From: Heterocephalus glaber
Taxonomy: Eukaryota; Chordata; Mammalia; Rodentia; Bathyergidae
NCBI RefSeq assembly: GCF_000247695.1
Contig: NW_004624854.1
Span: 2,864,540-2,928,539, forward strand
DNA: 64,000 nucleotides
Direction of reading: 5' to 3'
In this document: positions 61,230 to 64,000 of the stretch, one piece after another
Numbering within the stretch: the stretch's first letter is position 1
Layout of the letters: each line of letters opens with the position of its first letter
Notes under the pieces: generated by a model
What the model was told of the DNA's origin: nothing
The model's input: only the letters and a program-made list of their open reading frames with translations
Databases searched by the model: none
Translations under genes and position numbers: made by a program

Positions 61230-62250
61230 CACTTCATTAAGGTGTCATTTTACCATAGAGCACAATCATGTTATTATACTTATACAGTATCATTTTCAGC
61301 ATCACTGTGGTATTAGGTAACTGTTATACTCTACTGATTACTTCCAATACTCAGATAATGTCTTGCTATTGGCTGATTATTTGGCAATCAATAGATAAGT
61401 GTAAGCATGAAATTTATTTAAATCCATGGTAAAAAATATTTCCTAATAACTCAGTACTTTAGGGGATCTGGAAAAATACCATGCAATTAAAATCACCCAT
61501 TCTGCAAGTAAGATAATGACCTACAGTGTGAAATGAATATTCACATCAAACAGAGACATGTGTGCTTCTGAGTTACTGCTCATTTCTATGCTTAAGCCGC
61601 TGACATTAATTCAACCTTTACTCTTCACTGCTGTGTGTGATTTCACTGGGTGCGGTTAAGTTCCTGTGAATGTCCTTTGTATAAATGTCAATTAAACATT
61701 CCACTAAAATGCTTTACAGATTTGGACCAGCAAGGCATTCAACTTTCTTCCTAGGTACTATTCAAATAAATTCGTAGTTTACAAGGTTGCACTAACATTT
61801 TCTTGCTACAGAACAAATCTTAATTTTCCTTATTTTAAGGTACCAATTAGACCAACCACCAAGTACAACCTTGGCAGGAGGCAAATGGAGCTCATTCTCT
61901 TTATCTGTATTAGTGATTTCAATTCTTCTTACACGCCACTGATAGAATATTGCTCCTAAAGGTTAAGTCTGATTGCATTGCTATCAAATTAAAAATCTCA
62001 TCCTTTGTATTTCACAGTGCTTTCCTCTCTTAGCTTTTTTATTTAACTTTTCAGCATCTCCCCACATCCCCAGAGGATTTGCCACCAGCTATGGCCATTG
62101 CTGAGTTCCATGAGGAGACTGTGAGGAGAAAAGGAAAACAGAATGAGTTACAATGTAGTGGGCTAAGTCCTAGACCAAAGGACCAAGGGTCAGGGTAGCA
62201 CACTGCAGCCAAAGCTGCAAGTGCAATAATTATTGCTGTTAATGGCTTGG
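61230..62250. other. No recognisable feature
   Basis: AT-rich sequence without a supported gene. Confidence 0.45.
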
Positions 62251-62254
62251 AGGA

Positions 62255-62350
62255 ACCCATTCATATCCCAGCTATGAGTCATGCCCCCTGGCGGCAAGCA
62301 CTTGACCCAGCTGAACCTCAGTTTCTTCATCACTGTAACGAGCTGTTTGG
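62255..62350 (+). mobile_element. MIR SINE fragment
   Basis: ATATCCCAGCTATGAGTCAT, GGCGGCAAGCACTTGACCCA, and GCTGAACCTCAGTTTCTTCA followed by TCACTGTAAC carry the MIR core ('caagtcacttaacctctctgagcctcagtttcctcatctgtaaaatg'). Confidence 0.68.
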
Positions 62351-62399
62351 GCTTAATGATGGATAAAGTCCTTTCACTTACGATGCAGACAGGAGTGGT

Positions 62400-62598
62400 A
62401 ACTGTGAAATTAGGAGTCAGAAATCTCAGTCCTGGACGCTTCATTTAACCAGCTGTTTGAGCTTGTACTGGCCTTCTTCTTTACCCAACCTCAGTTTGCT
62501 CATCAGTGAAACAGGTCATAGAGTTGTTAGAACAGTCCTGTGAGAGAAGGCTGAGCTAAAACAACACAACCTGTGCGTATTCCACATAAATATGAGTT

Positions 62599-62600
<2 letters not shown>
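62400..62600 (+). mobile_element. MIR SINE, second copy, tail grown into microsatellite
   Basis: TTTAACCAGCTGTTTGAGCT, AACCTCAGTTTGCTCATCAG, TCATAGAGTTGTTAGAACAG, and ATATGAGTTATCATCATC at the end. The order matches MIR through to its 'gttattatcatcat' tail. Confidence 0.68.

Positions 62601-62654
<54 letters not shown>
62600..62654. repeat. (ATC)n microsatellite
   Basis: About 18 uninterrupted ATC repeats exactly at the MIR tail. Confidence 0.95.
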
Positions 62655-63109
62655 TATTTCTGTGTTCAAAATGAGCTAGGAATTAGTAAAAATAAAGAGA
62701 TCTAGTTCAATAACTGCTATGGATATATTTCATATGCCATGAAGAAAGAAGCAAAATATAATGAGTAAAGAGTAAATGGAATAAAATAAATATTTATCGC
62801 AATAGAAATAGCGGACATACTAAAAACTTCATTTTGAAATAGTCATAAATTGACAAGAAGTTGAAGGACAGGTAAGCTAGAACTTACAATATCGTCTTCT
62901 TCTCATCCTGTATCTCATTCTTAGTACCAGGGCCCCAGCTCACAGGAACAAGGCTTTGGAGAAAACTCTTCATTTCGTGAGAATTTTCAACAGTATCAGT
63001 GTAAATTGTGAGCCAAGAGTGCATAGCTTAATGCCTGTGAAGGCAAACTTAAATCCCTTTTGGAAACTGACTTTTCACTAAATCTAAGCAAAAAGAAAAA
63101 GAAGTGCGC

Positions 63110-63530
63110 TGACATGGAACAAAAGGAAACACACACCTTGCACTTCACGGTGGAAACTCAGGCAGGCCTGGAAGCACCGGAGCTGGGCTCAGGTCTGGGT
63201 GGTGGACACCCCCTCTCTCCGGGGCCGAGTACTTTCTCCAGCGCGCACCTTGCTGAGCAGGTAGGAAATGAAATAGCAGCAGCAGCCTCCTCACAGGAGC
63301 TCAGGGCCTCAGGTCGCAAAAGGCAGCCCACAGAAGGGGGTCATTCGCCTCCAGCACACACGTGCCACACCCGAGTCTTCACACACGCACACACACACGC
63401 ACACGCGCACACACACACACACGCGGTACTTTTAGTCAGACTCGGCCTTCAGTAGAGTCACGGGTTTGCAGGTCGACACAGCGTGGCTGGGGTCCAGTGG
63501 GATTGTCGCTGAGTTACCAGCAGTGTTAGA
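63110..63530. promoter_or_regulatory. CpG-rich patch, possible small CpG island
   Basis: About 20 CpGs in some 400 bp, GC clearly above background (GGGGCCGAGT, CCAGCGCGCACCTTGC). A plus-strand 131-codon frame (63060-63455) runs through it but ends in the (CA)n run and has no recognisable domain. GAGCAG/GTAGGAAAT at about 63260 could be a splice donor. Promoter function is inferred only from composition. Confidence 0.3.
63380..63425. repeat. (CA)n/(CG)n microsatellite
   Basis: CA repeats with several CG interruptions, potentially Z-forming. Confidence 0.93.
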
Positions 63531-63726
63531 GCAGAGGCTAGGGGATAAAATCACTCAGTAAAAGCCAGGAAAATGGGAGCATGGTCCAAAGTGGCCTTGC
63601 TGTTGTTGAAGCACCAGATTAAGATCAGAAAAGCGGGAATGCTAATGAGAACTAGTCCTCCTTGATGCAGAAAGGGAAGAGTTTTCTGGAGCCTGGGTGT
63701 GTGGCTGCTGTTTATTTTTTTTAATT

Positions 63727-63756
63727 TGTGTGTGTATGTGTGTGTGTGTGTGTGTT
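63727..63756. repeat. (TG)n microsatellite
   Basis: About 14 TG repeats with one TA, directly left of an ID-B1 dimer. Confidence 0.93.
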
Positions 63757-63935
63757 TACTGGAGCTTGAAACCTGAGCCCTTCTCACTGAGTTACATTTC
63801 CAGCCCTTCTTATTTTTTTATTTTAAAAGAAGGTCTTCTAAGTCATTAAATTGTTCAGATTGGACTTAAACTTGTAATCCTCTTGCCTCAGCCTCCCAGA
63901 AAGCTGGGACTACAGGCATGTGCCCTAAAGCATGT
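63757..63935 (-). mobile_element. ID-B1 dimeric SINE, antisense
   Basis: ID half: TGGAGCTTGAAACCTGAGCC, TCACTGAGTTACATTTCCAG. B1 half: TTAAAAGAAGGTCTTCTAAG, TTGCCTCAGCCTCCCAGAAA, GCTGGGACTACAGGCATGTG. Third dimer of this type in the window. Confidence 0.85.
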
Positions 63936-64000
63936 CTACTTTTAAGTATTCTGTCTACTTCTCATTTAATTCACATAACAGAATATTGGAAAGTTTAATT

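Noticed and set aside
63060..63455. 131-codon plus-strand frame as a protein gene
   Set aside because: It ends in a CA microsatellite, begins in a lysine run from A-rich DNA, and shows no domain.

Overview
This window looks like nuclear DNA of a placental mammal, most likely a rodent outside the mouse/rat group. The sequence is AT-rich. It carries at least eight copies of a tRNA-like SINE of the rodent ID type: head GGGATTTAGCTCAGTGG, tail CCCCAGTACC followed by poly-A. It also has three ID plus B1 (7SL-type) dimers, several L1 LINEs, ERVL-MaLR-type LTRs, and old MIR, L2 and MER5-like fragments. The ID and B1-ID elements are what point to rodents. A beaver/kangaroo-rat or squirrel-related lineage is only a guess.

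I find no complete host protein-coding gene. The open frames are short, and almost all fall in repeats or are chance frames. The window reads as intergenic or deep intronic sequence. Its content is a record of retrotransposition, often with target-site duplications still readable.

Layout: 1-423, the 5' end of a minus-strand L1: an open ORF1 start preceded by a 5'UTR made of 67-bp tandem units. 2.2-6.2 kb, L1 3' parts on the plus strand. 7.35 kb, an L2 tail. 9.2-11.5 kb, a head-to-head (5'-inverted) L1. 12.2-12.6 kb, a CpG-enriched patch with a possible minus-strand exon. 15.2 kb, an L1 3'UTR. 18.8-20.7 kb, a decayed hAT transposase-like gene on the minus strand, split by an LTR. 20.7-22.7 kb, more LTRs. 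23.4-23.7 kb, a GC-rich patch. 25.2-31.5 kb, MaLR LTRs and ID SINEs. 36-38.5 kb, an old L1 holding nested insertions three layers deep. 40.4-41.1 kb, a GC-richer unique-looking patch. 43.4-45.8 kb, a microsatellite, an LTR and a second, clearer 5'-inverted L1. 51.98 kb, a 33-nt U2 snRNA fragment flanked by 17-bp direct repeats. 55-59.6 kb, MER5/LTR/SINE remnants. 62.2-62.65 kb, two MIRs with a long ATC microsatellite in the tail. 63.1-63.5 kb, a CpG-rich patch, followed by an ID-B1 dimer.

The most notable items are the hAT transposase-like relic, the 67-bp-monomer L1 promoter, two twin-primed L1 inversions, the tailless U2 fragment with direct repeats, and the three-layer nested insertion. 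Family names come from recognition by eye, not from a database search.
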